From contig NZ_SOSI01000002.1 of assembly GCF_029760855.1 (NCBI RefSeq), positions 1 to 64,000 of the forward strand: a stretch of 64,000 nucleotides of DNA, in the 5' to 3' direction. Positions 1 through 9,012 of this stretch are shown here, piece after piece. The notes beneath the pieces are model-generated. The model was not told the origin of the DNA. It did not search any database and saw only the letters and a list, made by a program, of their open reading frames with translations. Positions within the stretch are counted from its first letter, which is position 1. Each line of letters opens with the position of its first letter. This DNA comes from Erythrobacter litoralis. GTDB taxonomy: Bacteria; Pseudomonadota; Alphaproteobacteria; Sphingomonadales; Sphingomonadaceae. A program made the translations under genes and the position numbers.

Positions 1-581
1 GGGGGTGTGATTATTTCGGCATTTTTCTGCTGATGGCGGCGGAGAATATCTTCCCGCCGATTCCCTCGGAAATCATAATGGGATATGGCGGCGTCCTGGT
101 CGCCCGGGGCCGCTTCGATTTCGCGACGCTCCTGCTGATCGGTACGCTGGGAACGGTAGCGGGCAACTACGTCTGGTACTGGATGGGCTCGCGCTGGAGC
201 GAGGCGCGCCTGAAGCGCTTCGTCGACAAACGTGGGCGCTGGCTGACGATGGAATGGCAGGACTTCACAAGCGCCGCTCAGGTGTTCCGCAAGCATGGCG
301 ACTGGGTGGTCTTCGTACTGCGGTTCTCGCCATTCCTGCGGACGATCATCTCGCTCCCTGCGGGCCTCGCGAAAATGAAGCTCTGGCGGTTTCTGCTATT
401 TACCTTCCTCGGTTCGCTTGTTTGGAATGCCCTGCTGATCTGGGGCGGTCAAAAGCTTGCCGGAGCGATTCAAGAATACGAAGCGATCGCCGGTTACATC
501 GTAGGCGGGCTTATCGCGGTCGCGGTCGGCTGGTATCTCTTCCGCGTGGCGACGTGGAAACCGCGCAGCGAGCGGCCCTAG
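1..581 (+). CDS. DedA/VTT-family membrane protein (5' end outside window)
   Basis: The frame is open from base 3, so the N-terminus lies upstream. The ATG at 33 is internal, because the codons before it (DYFGIFLL) continue the family pattern. DedA proteins are inner-membrane proteins of envelope homeostasis; some move undecaprenyl phosphate or phospholipids across the bilayer. Visible are the ENIFPPIPSE re-entrant segment just after the start, the basic and aromatic stretch VLRFSPFLRT near residue 100, and hydrophobic helices at the C-terminus. The substrate cannot be told from sequence. The stop overlaps the convergent xerC stop by four bases (578-581). Family assignment is firm; specific function is open. 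Confidence 0.88.
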   Translation, partial: GCDYFGIFLLMAAENIFPPIPSEIIMGYGGVLVARGRFDFATLLLIGTLGTVAGNYVWYWMGSRWSEARLKRFVDKRGRWLTMEWQDFTSAAQVFRKHGDWVVFVLRFSPFLRTIISLPAGLAKMKLWRFLLFTFLGSLVWNALLIWGGQKLAGAIQEYEAIAGYIVGGLIAVAVGWYLFRVATWKPRSERP

Positions 582-1474
582 CCACGTTCGCGCGGATGCG
601 CGCTTCGATAAGTATCGAGCAGGCTTGCCGCATCCACCTTCGTATAAATTTGCGTGGAGCCCAGACTGGCGTGACCGAGCAGTTCCTGAAGGCTCCGCAA
701 ATCCGCGCCTGCGCCCAGCAGATGGGTCGCAAAACTGTGACGTAAGGCATGCGGGGTGGCACTGTCCGGCAAACCCATCGCCTTACGTGCATGCGCGACG
801 GCTTTCTGGACCATGCCTTGATTGAGCGGCCCGCCTTTCGCCCCTCGGAACAACGGTCCTTCTGGCGTTAGCGGCCAGGGGCAGGCTTTCACATAGCGTT
901 CGACCGCATCGGCTACGATCGGCAAAATAGGCACGATACGCTGCTTGCCGCCTTTCCCGGTGACGAGGAGTGATTCTCTAAGCGGCAGGTCAGACCCTTT
1001 CAACGAAAGAGCCTCCGCAATGCGAAGGCCGCTGCCATATAGTAGCAGCAGGACGGCCTGATCGCGCGCACCGATCCAGGCTTCGCCCGCACTATCCCGT
1101 ACCATATCGGCGAGGCCCAGCACATCGTCCGGCGTTACGGGGCGGGGGAGCCCTTTTTTGAGACGCGGCCCGCGCATGCGTGGTGTTTCGCCATGTTCGA
1201 ACCCCGCTTCGGATCGGGCGAAGGCGACGAAACTCTTCAGCGCCGACAGTTCGCGGGCTGCCGACGCATTGGAAAGGCCGTCGTCACGCCTTTTGGCAAG
1301 GTGCGCACGGAGCTTGTCCGTCGGTAAGCGCGCGACGCCGTCCCAGTTCCGAATGCTTTGCGAATCGAGCAGGCGCTGGGCCGCGCGGACATAAGCGCGC
1401 ACGGTATGCGGAGAACGACGACGACCTTCAACAAGATGGCAGTGCCACGCCTCGAGCATTTCGGGCCTCGTCAC
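578..1474 (-). CDS. xerC: Tyrosine recombinase XerC
   Basis: Site-specific tyrosine recombinase of 298 aa that, in known systems, works with XerD at dif to resolve chromosome dimers. An N-terminal SAM-like core-binding domain (about 1-95) is followed by a catalytic domain with every expected residue: Arg in GSGLRIAEAL, Lys in GKGGKQR, HxxR in HALRHSFATHLL, His in LLGHASL and the nucleophile Tyr in TQIYTK. The C-terminal tail DTYRSAHPR resembles XerC rather than XerD. The start is GTG and shares GTGA with the hemW stop, so it is translationally coupled to hemW. It is chromosomal and of normal length, not a phage integrase. XerC versus XerD is judged from the tail only. Confidence 0.9.
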   Translation of the reverse strand: MTRPEMLEAWHCHLVEGRRRSPHTVRAYVRAAQRLLDSQSIRNWDGVARLPTDKLRAHLAKRRDDGLSNASAARELSALKSFVAFARSEAGFEHGETPRMRGPRLKKGLPRPVTPDDVLGLADMVRDSAGEAWIGARDQAVLLLLYGSGLRIAEALSLKGSDLPLRESLLVTGKGGKQRIVPILPIVADAVERYVKACPWPLTPEGPLFRGAKGGPLNQGMVQKAVAHARKAMGLPDSATPHALRHSFATHLLGAGADLRSLQELLGHASLGSTQIYTKVDAASLLDTYRSAHPRERG

Positions 1475-2625
1475 GACGACACGAGTTCGCCCGCTACGAG
1501 TTCGCCCAGCAACGCATCGAGCAGCGGCATCCCCGCATCTGTGAGCGCAAGGCGGTTGCCTTCCTCTCGCACAAGCCCGAGCGATCGATAGAGCGCGATT
1601 TTTTCAGGATCGACGAGAGAGGTAGCTGGAATAGCGAAGCGCCGGGATAGGGCTTGCAGATCGACGCCTTCGTTCAGGCGCAAGCCGACCAGTAACGCTT
1701 CCGAAGCCTGCTCCCGCAGGGATAGCGCTCGAGCTTCCTGAACACCGTGCCTTTGGCGTTCGATTGCAGAAAGAAAATTCTCGGGCTTCCGATGCCGCAT
1801 CGTCGCGACACCGCCACGCCGGCCATGGGCACCGGGCCCGATCCCGCAATAGTCGGCATAGCGCCAATAGGTCAGGTTATGCCGGCTTTCCTTGCCGGGT
1901 CGCGCATGATTGCTGACCTCATACGCGGGAAGTCCTGCGCTGCTCGTAATCTGTCGTGTAAGAGCGAAAAGGTCCGCCGCCGGATCGTCGTCCAGCGGAT
2001 CGAAGATGCCGCGGCGCACGTCGCTGGCGAAGCGGGTCGAAGGCTCGATGGTGAGCTGGTAAAGCGATAGGTGACCGGTGCCGATGGCGAGCGCTTCGGT
2101 CAGTTCGGCGTCCCAGTCCTCCGCGGTCTGTCCCGGGCGCGCATAGATCAAATCGAACGAAACCCGGCTGAAATTTTTCTGCGCCGTTGCAATCGCACGG
2201 CGTGCTTCGTCCGCCCCGTGAAGGCGGCCGAGGAAGCTTAGCGCCTCGTCGTCGAAGGATTGTACGCCGAGCGAGACGCGGTTTACGCCCGCGTTCGCCA
2301 AAGCGGCGAAGTTCGACGCTTCGACGGAGGAAGGGTTGGCTTCGAGTGTGATTTCGATGTCGTTGGAGAAGCTCCACAGGCTCTCCGCCTCGGCAATCAG
2401 CGCGCCGACGAGGGCGGGCGGCATGAGCGACGGTGTGCCCCCACCGAAGAAGATGCTGTCGAGCGGCACTTCCGCCGCGCCTTCTTCGGCTTCATGGCGC
2501 ATGTCTGCCAGCAGCGCGGCCTTCCACGCATCGATGTCTGCGCCGTCGCGCACATGCGAGTTGAAATCGCAATAGGGGCATTTGGAAAGGCAGAAGGGCC
2601 AGTGAATGTAAAGTGCGCGCGCCAT
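1471..2625 (-). CDS. hemW: HemW-type radical SAM protein
   Basis: Radical SAM protein of the HemW family, often labelled oxygen-independent coproporphyrinogen oxidase-like. Known HemW binds heme and inserts it into respiratory proteins. The N-terminus HWPFCLSKCPYCDFNSH holds the CxxxCxxC [4Fe-4S] site, followed by the GGGTPSL motif and a C-terminal HemW domain. I chose the ATG at 2625 because family members start just before the LYIHWPFC stretch and an AAGG lies upstream. A GTG at 2646 would add seven residues. The gene sits between rdgB and xerC in a tight leftward operon. It could be misread as HemN, but the HemN-specific N-terminal extension is absent. Confidence 0.9.
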   Translation of the reverse strand: MARALYIHWPFCLSKCPYCDFNSHVRDGADIDAWKAALLADMRHEAEEGAAEVPLDSIFFGGGTPSLMPPALVGALIAEAESLWSFSNDIEITLEANPSSVEASNFAALANAGVNRVSLGVQSFDDEALSFLGRLHGADEARRAIATAQKNFSRVSFDLIYARPGQTAEDWDAELTEALAIGTGHLSLYQLTIEPSTRFASDVRRGIFDPLDDDPAADLFALTRQITSSAGLPAYEVSNHARPGKESRHNLTYWRYADYCGIGPGAHGRRGGVATMRHRKPENFLSAIERQRHGVQEARALSLREQASEALLVGLRLNEGVDLQALSRRFAIPATSLVDPEKIALYRSLGLVREEGNRLALTDAGMPLLDALLGELVAGELVSS

Positions 2626-2661
2626 AACTTCGCCGCGCCTTACCACACGGTCCTTCGGGCG

Positions 2662-3288
2662 TCAGCCGAATTGCTCAGCCACGAGTTTTGCGAAGGCATC
2701 GGCGCGGTGACTGATGGCATGCTTTTCGGCAGGATCGATCTCGGCGAAGGTCTGCTCGCGCCCCTTCGGCACGAACACCGGATCGTATCCGAAGCCGAGT
2801 TCGCCGCGCGGTGGCCAAGTGAGGCTGCCGGGTGCCGTGCCTTCATAAACGGCGTGTTCCCCGTCGGGCCAAGCGATCGCCAATGTGCAGTGGAAGGCGC
2901 AGGAACGGTCGGCATCGCGTCCGATTTGCTGGAGCATTCCTTCGACCTTGCCCATCGCCATGTACCAGTCGCGCCCCGGCTCGCCTTCGAACCATTGCCG
3001 CTCGGCCCAGTCGGCCGTGTAGACGCCAGGGCGTCCGCCAAGCGCGTCCACCGCAAGTCCGCTGTCGTCGGCAAGAGCCGCCATGCCGGACCCCTCGGCG
3101 GCGGCGCGCGCTTTGATCAGCGCATTCTCGATGAAGGTGGTGCCTGTCTCGGCTGGCTCGGACAGACCGAGCGATCCGGCGGACAGGCATTTGACGCCAT
3201 AAGGTTCGAGCAGCGATGAAATCTCTTTCAATTTCCCCGCATTGTGCGTGGCGATGACCAGCGAACCCGAACCCAGACGGCGTGTCAT
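2662..3288 (-). CDS. rdgB: RdgB/HAM1 non-canonical purine NTP pyrophosphatase
   Basis: House-cleaning enzyme of 208 aa that hydrolyses dITP, XTP and ITP to monophosphates and so keeps deaminated purines out of DNA and RNA. The diagnostic N-terminal motif is [21 protein letters not shown] and GFGYDPVF follow, and SHRADAF lies near the end. Length is normal for the family. Its ATG overlaps the stop of rph as ATGA, so it is the second gene of the rph-rdgB-hemW-xerC operon. Confidence 0.95.
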   Translation of the reverse strand: MTRRLGSGSLVIATHNAGKLKEISSLLEPYGVKCLSAGSLGLSEPAETGTTFIENALIKARAAAEGSGMAALADDSGLAVDALGGRPGVYTADWAERQWFEGEPGRDWYMAMGKVEGMLQQIGRDADRSCAFHCTLAIAWPDGEHAVYEGTAPGSLTWPPRGELGFGYDPVFVPKGREQTFAEIDPAEKHAISHRADAFAKLVAEQFG

Positions 3289-4001
3289 TTCCGGACCGCT
3301 TCGTCCTGTGCCTTGAAGATCTGCGCGCAGCCGATCTGGGCGAGGCGCAGGAGGCGCAGGAAGCCCTCCTCGTCATAGGGTGCACCCTCGGCAGTGGCCT
3401 GCGCCTCGGCGATCTTGCCGCCATCGATCAGCACGAAATTCGCGTCGGCATCGGCGCTGCTGTCTTCGGGGTAGTCGAGGTCGAGCACGGGAGTGCCCTT
3501 GTAAATCCCGCACGAGATCGCCGCGACCTTGGCAGTCACCGGGTTCTCGACGATGGCACCGGACTTCATCAGCCCGTTGACAGCAAGCTGAAGAGCCACC
3601 CACGCACCGGAGATCGACGCCGTGCGCGTGCCGCCATCGGCCTGGATGACGTCGCAATCGAGCGTGATCTGGTGCTCGCCGAGCTTCTTCATATCTACTA
3701 CAGCGCGCAAGGACCGGCCGATAAGGCGCTGGATTTCCTGCGTTCTGCCACTCTGCCGGCCCTTCGCCGCCTCGCGCTGGCCACGAGTATGCGTCGCGCG
3801 GGGAAGCATCGAGTATTCGCCGGTAACCCAGCCCTGGCCCTTGCCGCGCATCCACGGCGGCACGCGGTCTTCGACGCTGGCGGTGCACAGCACCCTCGTA
3901 TCGCCGAAGCTGATGAGGCACGATCCTTCTGCATGCTTGGTGTAGCCGGTCTCGATCGAGATGGCGCGCATTTCGTCTGGCGCGCGTCCTGAGGGTCGCA
4001 T
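3285..4001 (-). CDS. rph: Ribonuclease PH
   Basis: Phosphorolytic 3'-5' exoribonuclease of 238 aa that trims tRNA 3' ends. The whole protein is one RNase PH domain: the N-terminus [12 protein letters not shown], the [13 protein letters not shown] strand, [13 protein letters not shown], the [10 protein letters not shown] segment and the catalytic-side [14 protein letters not shown] region are all present. It is the first gene of the leftward rph-rdgB-hemW-xerC operon and is divergent from hrcA, with about 80 bases between the starts. This rph/hrcA divergence is a familiar alphaproteobacterial arrangement. Confidence 0.95.
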   Translation of the reverse strand: MRPSGRAPDEMRAISIETGYTKHAEGSCLISFGDTRVLCTASVEDRVPPWMRGKGQGWVTGEYSMLPRATHTRGQREAAKGRQSGRTQEIQRLIGRSLRAVVDMKKLGEHQITLDCDVIQADGGTRTASISGAWVALQLAVNGLMKSGAIVENPVTAKVAAISCGIYKGTPVLDLDYPEDSSADADANFVLIDGGKIAEAQATAEGAPYDEEGFLRLLRLAQIGCAQIFKAQDEAVRK

Positions 4002-4082
4002 CCTGTATCCTTATTCAGTGAAGTCGCCCGCTAGTAGACGGGCCGGGCTTGAGGGCGCAAGCGGTTGCGCTAAGTAAGGGAT

Positions 4083-5126
4083 ATGAATTCGCCGCCCCTC
4101 AACGATCTGACCGACCGCGCGCGGAATATCTTCCGGCTGGTGGTCGAGGGCTATCTCGAAACCGGTTCGCCGGTGGGATCGAAGGCGCTGAGCGGGGAGA
4201 AGCGGCTCGGCCTGTCGCCTGCCTCGATCCGCTCGGTTCTGGCCGATCTCGAACAGCGCGGGCTTCTTGCCGCTCCGCACACGAGTGCCGGGCGGATGCC
4301 GACCGATAGCGGGCTGCGCTTGTTCGTCGATGCAATGATGCAGGTCGCCGAGCCGTCGCGCGAGGAGCGTGAGGCGATCGAGCAGCGTCTGTCCTCGCCG
4401 GGGCCGATCGAGCGGGCGCTGGAGGAAACGAGCGCTATGCTGTCGGACCTCTCCGGCGCGGCGGGTATGGTGATGGTGCCGCGCCGCGAGCCGCTCCTGG
4501 AGCAGGTTTCGCTGACGGCGCTCGGCAATAATCGCGTACTTGCCATTCTCGTCGCGCAGGACGGGCAGATCGAGAACCGCGTCCTGGACCTGCCACCGGA
4601 CGCGTTCGGTTTTTCCCTCGAACAGGCGAGCAATTATCTCACCGCGCGAGCCGCTGGTAGGACAATGGCGGACGCATCGCGCCTGATTTCCGAAGAGATC
4701 GCCACGGATCGCAGCGCGTTGGACGAAGCGAGCCGCAATCTCGTCGCTCGTGGCCTCGCGGTATGGTCGCGGGACGCGGCAGAGCGGCCGGTGCTGATCG
4801 TGCGCGGGCAGGCCAATCTCCTCGACGAAGCGGCGCTGTCTGACATCGACCGGGTGCGTTCGCTGTTGGATGACTTGGAAAGCAAACAATCGGTCGCGAG
4901 CCTGCTGGAGAACGCCCGTGAGGCGGAGGCGCTTCGCATTTTCATCGGCAGCGAGAACCGGTTGTTTTCGCTTTCCGGCAGCTCCGTCATTGCCGCCCCC
5001 TATCGAGACCGGGAGGGGAACGTGGTCGGGGTGCTGGGCGTGATCGGGCCGACTCGGTTGAATTACGCCCGGGTTGTCCCCATGGTGGACTTCACCGCCC
5101 GCTCGCTGGGCAAACTCATCAGCTGA
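4083..5126 (+). CDS. hrcA: Heat-inducible transcription repressor HrcA
   Basis: Repressor of 347 aa that in known bacteria binds CIRCE operators (mainly at groESL) and needs GroEL for activity. The N-terminal winged helix (about 1-75) includes LTDRARNIFRLVVEGYLETG and the LSPASIRSVLADLE recognition part; a GAF-like dimer/inducer domain follows, ending in a typical VVPMVDFTARSLGKLI tail. An AAGGG ribosome site lies just before ATG. No CIRCE inverted repeat is visible upstream, and a CTTG at 4048 has only a poor RpoH -10 partner. It lies nine bases before grpE, so the two form an operon. Confidence 0.95.
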   Translation: MNSPPLNDLTDRARNIFRLVVEGYLETGSPVGSKALSGEKRLGLSPASIRSVLADLEQRGLLAAPHTSAGRMPTDSGLRLFVDAMMQVAEPSREEREAIEQRLSSPGPIERALEETSAMLSDLSGAAGMVMVPRREPLLEQVSLTALGNNRVLAILVAQDGQIENRVLDLPPDAFGFSLEQASNYLTARAAGRTMADASRLISEEIATDRSALDEASRNLVARGLAVWSRDAAERPVLIVRGQANLLDEAALSDIDRVRSLLDDLESKQSVASLLENAREAEALRIFIGSENRLFSLSGSSVIAAPYRDREGNVVGVLGVIGPTRLNYARVVPMVDFTARSLGKLIS

Positions 5127-5135
5127 CAGGTAAAA

Positions 5136-5741
5136 ATGATCGACGAACCGATGGACGAGCGCGATACGAGCGCTCTCGACGAAGAAGCGGCACGCGAGAT
5201 GGACGGCGTGCCCGAACATCTGCGCGACGATGGCGAAGATGATGTGGACGAAAGCGCAGAAGAAGCGCTCGACGACGCGCTGGCCAGCCTCCGCGGCGAT
5301 CTCGAAGCGGCCAAGCAGGAAACGCTGTATGCCAAAGCCGAGACGCAGAACGTGCGGCGCCGGATGGAGAAGGACGTACAGGACGCGCGCAACTATGCCG
5401 CGACTGGCTTTGCACGCGATATCCTGAGCGTGGCCGACAATCTCGGGCGGGCATTGGACTCGATTCCGCAGGACCTGCGCGGCGACGAGAAGCTGAAGGG
5501 TTTCATCGCCGGCATCGAAGCGACCCAGCGCGAACTCGACAAAGTATTCAACCAGAATGGCATCACGCGCATTGCGGCCAAGGGCATGCCGCTCGACCCG
5601 AACCAGCACCAGGCGATGCTGGAAGTGCCGACCGACGAGGCGGAACCAGGCACCGTCGTGCAGGAAATGCAGGCGGGTTATATGATCAAGGACCGCTTGC
5701 TGCGCCCGGCCATGGTCGGCGTGGCGAAGAAGCCGGAATGA
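5136..5741 (+). CDS. grpE: Nucleotide exchange factor GrpE
   Basis: DnaK co-chaperone of 201 aa that releases ADP from DnaK. An acidic, disordered N-terminal part (about 1-60, rich in D and E) is followed by the long coiled coil (AKQETLYAKAETQNVRRRME) and the C-terminal beta head containing GMPLDPNQHQAM and VVQEMQAGYMIKDRLLRPA. An AGGT ribosome site precedes ATG. It is co-transcribed with hrcA and its stop overlaps the start of the DUF885 peptidase as ATGA. dnaK and dnaJ follow 3.4 kb downstream. Confidence 0.96.
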   Translation: MIDEPMDERDTSALDEEAAREMDGVPEHLRDDGEDDVDESAEEALDDALASLRGDLEAAKQETLYAKAETQNVRRRMEKDVQDARNYAATGFARDILSVADNLGRALDSIPQDLRGDEKLKGFIAGIEATQRELDKVFNQNGITRIAAKGMPLDPNQHQAMLEVPTDEAEPGTVVQEMQAGYMIKDRLLRPAMVGVAKKPE

Positions 5742-7492
5742 TAGCGAAGTCTGCGCTGCGGCTCGGTGCGGCTCTCGCACTTTGTGTGGGCGGACCGCTC
5801 GCGGCGCAGGATAGCGCGGACGAGCGACTGTCGGCTTTAGCCGATGAATATTATTATTACCGGCTAGAGCAATTCGGACAGAGTGAAACGGCGAGCGGCG
5901 ATACCGAACAGGGCGACCGGCTGTGGTCGGTTACGCCGGAAGCGCAGCGAGCGCGGGCCGCGCAGTATTCCGCTTATCTTGAACGACTGGAGGCTTTGCC
6001 CAAAAGCGAGTTTACGGAAGATGCACGGATCGATGCCGCCGTTTTTCGCACCTTGCTCGAACAGGAAATTGGCGATGCGCGTTTTTCCGAATGGGAGATG
6101 CCGTTCGATAGCGATTCCAACTTCTGGTCCTATCTTGCGGCCCCAAGCGGCTTTTCGACGGTCGAAGAATACGAAAATTATATCGGCCGCATGCGCGATA
6201 TTCCGCGTTATTTTGAAGAGCAAATCGCCAATTCCCGCGCAGGGCTTAAACGCGGTTTCAGCGTGCCGCGTGTGACGCTTGAAGGCCGCGACGCATCGAT
6301 CAACTCGTATCTTGTAGAAGACGGTCGGGGGAGCAATTTTTTTCGCGCTTTCGTTGAAATGCCGCGCAGCATTCCGCAAGCCGAGCAGGAACGCCTTCAA
6401 GCCGAGGCGCGCGCGGTTATCGAAGGAGATGTTATCCCGGCCTATCGCAACTTGCTGAATTTCTTTCGCGACGAGTATCTTCCCGCCACGAGAACGTCGC
6501 TTGCAGCAAGCGATTTGCCCGACGGAGAGGCGTATTATGCGCAGCAGATCCGGCAATACACCACCCTCGATCTCACTGCCGAGGAAATCCACCAGATCGG
6601 TCTCGAGGAGGTCGCGCGGATCACCGCCGAGATGGAAGAGGTCAAGCAGCAGGCCGGTTTCGAAGGCACGCTCGCGGAATTCGTAACCTTCCTTCGCACC
6701 GATCCGCAGTTCGTAGCCAGGACCGGTGACGAATTAATGGGCGTTTCCGCCTATGTCGCCAAGCGGGTGGACGGCCAACTGGCCGACTATTTCGGCTTCC
6801 TGCCGCGCCATCGCTATACCATCCGCCCGGTCGCCCCGTCGATCGCACCGTTCTACACTGCGGGGCGGGGCGGGCTCGATGCCTGCCAGATGAACACCTA
6901 CGATCTGCCCTCGCGGCCGCTCTACAATATTCCCGCCTTGACCCTGCACGAATGCGCGCCGGGTCACAGCTTCCAGATGGCGGTCGGGCTGGAGCAGGAC
7001 GAAGCGCCGCGTTTTCGCCGGCAGACCTATTTTTCCGGCTTCGGGGAAGGGTGGGGCCTTTACACCGAATATCTCGGCGAGGAGATGGGCATCTATCGTA
7101 CGCCGTATGAACGGTTCGGGCGCTTATCCTACGAAATGTGGCGCGCGGCGCGGCTCGTGATCGATACGGGCATTCACCATTACGGGTGGAGCCGCGAACA
7201 GGCGATTGATTACCTCGCATCGCATACCGCCTTGTCGGAGCGCGAAGTCGGCACCGAAGTCGATCGCTATATCAGCTGGCCCGGCCAGGCGCTGGCCTAC
7301 AAGCTCGGCGAGATGACCATCCGGCGGCTGCGCAGCGAGGCGGAAAACGCGCTCGGTCCGCAATTCGACATTCGCAAGTTTCATGACGTCATCCTGTCGC
7401 TCGGCTCGGTTCCGTTGCCGGCTCTCGAAGATCGGATCGCGGCATTCATCGCGGATGGCGGCGAAGGATTGCCGGGGGTCCCCTACGACTGA
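5738..7492 (+). CDS. DUF885 family secreted metallopeptidase-like protein
   Basis: Exported protein of 584 aa with a signal peptide (about 1-24, cleavage after PLAA before QD). The rest is a DUF885 domain with the family's zinc-type motif LHECAPGHSFQ near residue 405 (HExxxGH form), and a downstream helix containing GFGEGWGLYTEYL that supplies further metal or acid residues. Members are related to carboxypeptidase-like alpha-helical metallopeptidases, but no physiological substrate is established. It starts inside the grpE stop (ATGA), although a functional link to heat shock is not evident. Catalysis is inferred from the motif. Confidence 0.85.
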   Translation: MIAKSALRLGAALALCVGGPLAAQDSADERLSALADEYYYYRLEQFGQSETASGDTEQGDRLWSVTPEAQRARAAQYSAYLERLEALPKSEFTEDARIDAAVFRTLLEQEIGDARFSEWEMPFDSDSNFWSYLAAPSGFSTVEEYENYIGRMRDIPRYFEEQIANSRAGLKRGFSVPRVTLEGRDASINSYLVEDGRGSNFFRAFVEMPRSIPQAEQERLQAEARAVIEGDVIPAYRNLLNFFRDEYLPATRTSLAASDLPDGEAYYAQQIRQYTTLDLTAEEIHQIGLEEVARITAEMEEVKQQAGFEGTLAEFVTFLRTDPQFVARTGDELMGVSAYVAKRVDGQLADYFGFLPRHRYTIRPVAPSIAPFYTAGRGGLDACQMNTYDLPSRPLYNIPALTLHECAPGHSFQMAVGLEQDEAPRFRRQTYFSGFGEGWGLYTEYLGEEMGIYRTPYERFGRLSYEMWRAARLVIDTGIHHYGWSREQAIDYLASHTALSEREVGTEVDRYISWPGQALAYKLGEMTIRRLRSEAENALGPQFDIRKFHDVILSLGSVPLPALEDRIAAFIADGGEGLPGVPYD

Positions 7493-7556
7493 GGAACCGC
7501 AAGCGCGTCTCGATTGTATTCATGGTTCTACAGGGACAATGATGGAGCATCCCACC

Positions 7557-7847
7557 ATGAACAAGAAACTCATTCTCGCCCCGGCCCTTGCGCTTTCGAC
7601 CATGAGCCTCGGCGCGTGCGCCGAAAACTATGCCGCGGAAGGCGCGGGCCTCGGTGCCGCTGCCGGCGCTGGCCTAGCCGCGATCACCGGTGAAGATATC
7701 ACGACCTATGCCTTGGCAGGCGCAGCCGTCGGCGGTGTCGTCGGCTATTTCAAGGACAAGAACGATGAGTGCGACGGCTATTATGACAATGGCCGCTATG
7801 TCGATGACGATTGCCGCTACGACGATCGTTACGCGCGCTATTTCTGA
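7557..7847 (+). CDS. Small glycine-zipper lipoprotein
   Basis: Protein of 96 aa beginning MNKKLILAPALALSTMSLGAC; the cysteine at 21 fits a lipobox (LGAC). Next comes a glycine- and alanine-rich stretch (AGLGAAAGAGLAAITG and AGAAVGGVVGYF) of glycine-zipper type, then a short tail rich in Asp and Tyr (YYDNGRYVDDDCRYDDRYARYF). I took ATG 7557, preceded by GGAG ten bases upstream, over the tandem ATGs at 7539/7542. Function is unknown; small glycine-zipper lipoproteins are common in sphingomonad envelopes. It is followed by a strong terminator. Confidence 0.75.
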   Translation: MNKKLILAPALALSTMSLGACAENYAAEGAGLGAAAGAGLAAITGEDITTYALAGAAVGGVVGYFKDKNDECDGYYDNGRYVDDDCRYDDRYARYF

Positions 7848-7873
7848 TAGCTGCGACACCTAAAACAAACGAT

Positions 7874-7907
7874 GGGCCGCCCGGTGGGAGCGGCCCTTTT
7901 CGTTTTT
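7874..7907 (+). terminator. Rho-independent terminator
   Basis: Perfect 7-bp stem GGGCCGC / GCGGCCC with a nine-base loop, followed by TTTTCGTTTTT. It ends the transcript of the small lipoprotein and possibly the whole hrcA-grpE-DUF885 run, and it may also serve the convergent gene ending at 7915. Confidence 0.85.
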
Positions 7908-7914
7908 GCTATCG

Positions 7915-8451
7915 CTATTTCGCGCCGGGAAAAGCGACCAGCAAATCGTAGGCTGCGACGTCGGCAGCACCTGCAATCCGGACTCCATTGCGCAGCCAAA
8001 AAGCATGTTTGACGATTTCTGCCTGCTGCTCGATGCCATAGCGCTGGAGGTTCCAACCCGGCTTCAGGCTGTAATCGTACCGAGCCCAAGGCATCCGGTG
8101 GGTCACCAGATACCATTCCCCGAGAGTCTGCGTCTGCCAGACGTGGGTCATCTCATGGATTAGCAGGCCCTGCCGGATGACGCTCTCGCGTGAGAAATCG
8201 TCGCAGTAGTTCTCGCTCGCGGGATGAAAGTGCAGGTGCCCGCGTGGAGCCATCGTGACGCGGCGCGGCTGAAACGGAAACCACTTCCGTCGTTTGATCG
8301 TGACCCGCGCATAATCTAGCGCCGTTCCGAAGACGGTCTGCGCAAGCGTGATTTCTCCGGATGTCAGAGGCCGCTCGTCACCCGCGGCACAGCGGGGGGC
8401 GACAATCTCGTCATGGCTTTCGACCTTCAGATTATTGCCGCGTTCGCTCAG
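7915..8451 (-). CDS. HExxH-motif protein of unknown function; probable CTG start
   Basis: The first ATG in frame is at 8253 (112 aa), but the frame stays open back to 8457 and the extra codons look like coding sequence: RPLTSGEITLAQTVFGTALD and DYARVTIKRRKWFPFQPRR run straight into the ATG. The only plausible start is CTG at 8451, which shares CTGA with the stop of the copper-chaperone gene, giving 178 aa. The body contains LIHEMTHVWQ, a zinc-peptidase-like HExxH. Related sphingomonad proteins are, as far as I recall, loosely annotated 'vgr related'; I know no tested function. An early indel in a normal ATG-started gene is the alternative, because an ATG at 8458 opens a neighbouring frame that stops after eight codons. 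Confidence 0.7.
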   Translation of the reverse strand: MSERGNNLKVESHDEIVAPRCAAGDERPLTSGEITLAQTVFGTALDYARVTIKRRKWFPFQPRRVTMAPRGHLHFHPASENYCDDFSRESVIRQGLLIHEMTHVWQTQTLGEWYLVTHRMPWARYDYSLKPGWNLQRYGIEQQAEIVKHAFWLRNGVRIAGAADVAAYDLLVAFPGAK

Positions 8452-8936
8452 CGCGCATCACCCGGAGATTGGATCGGAACAGCAAAGCTTGCCTTGTCGC
8501 CTCCCGCGACGGTCAGGGTCATTTCCGTTTCGCCGCCTGCCTGAAGCTCGGGCGAAAGATCGAATACCATTACGTGAAATCCACCGGGCTCGAACGTAAA
8601 AGTGTCGTTCGCCATTACGGTTTGTGGCCCGACCGGCGACATCGCGATCTCGCCATCGTACATTTCCATCGAGCCGTGCATTTCCGTACGCCCCGCGCCT
8701 TCGACATCGGCCCGGCGCACTGCGTAGTTACGGTCGGAATCGTTGACGAGATCGAAATACACGACCCCCGGATTCCCGGCGACGGCGGGCAGGATCAGAC
8801 GCGGATTCTCGATCGACAAGCCCTCGACCCCCTCGGGCGCCTGCTGCTCCACCGGTTCTTCCGAATTCCCTCCGCACGAGGCGAGAACGGTCCCACTTCC
8901 CAATAGAAAAGCAGCTGCGAATAGCCGTGAATTCAT
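8448..8936 (-). CDS. PCu(A)C copper chaperone-like lipoprotein
   Basis: Protein of 162 aa with a lipoprotein signal (lipobox LASC, Cys about 21) and a PCu(A)C/DUF461 domain. The copper-binding pattern is visible: MHGSMEM, then SPVG and a downstream HVMVF. In characterised bacteria PCu(A)C delivers Cu(I) to the CuA or CuB site of cytochrome oxidase in the periplasm. Its stop overlaps the probable CTG start of the HExxH protein downstream. It is divergent from dnaK. Confidence 0.88.
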   Translation of the reverse strand: MNSRLFAAAFLLGSGTVLASCGGNSEEPVEQQAPEGVEGLSIENPRLILPAVAGNPGVVYFDLVNDSDRNYAVRRADVEGAGRTEMHGSMEMYDGEIAMSPVGPQTVMANDTFTFEPGGFHVMVFDLSPELQAGGETEMTLTVAGGDKASFAVPIQSPGDAR

Positions 8937-8984
8937 AATCTAACCCCTCCTGTTTACGTTGCGGATCGCTAGCGCAGAGCGTCC

Positions 8985-9012
8985 CTTGTGCCAAGAAAAA
9001 GCGCCCCTATAT
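8985..9012 (+). promoter_or_regulatory. RpoH (heat shock)-type promoter of dnaK
   Basis: CTTG at 8985 and CCCTATAT at 9005-9012 match the alphaproteobacterial RpoH consensus (CTTG, about 16-17 bases, then CYTAT-T) at good spacing, about 100 bases before the dnaK start. This is the expected regulation of dnaK. The transcription start is not known. Confidence 0.6.

Noticed and set aside
4048..4076. Possible RpoH promoter before hrcA (CTTG, then CTAAGT)
   Set aside because: The -10 part fits poorly compared with the dnaK promoter; no CIRCE element is visible either.
4011..5780. 589-codon open frame on the minus strand across hrcA and grpE
   Set aside because: It is the antisense shadow of two well-supported genes; high G+C produces such frames, and the product has no family features.
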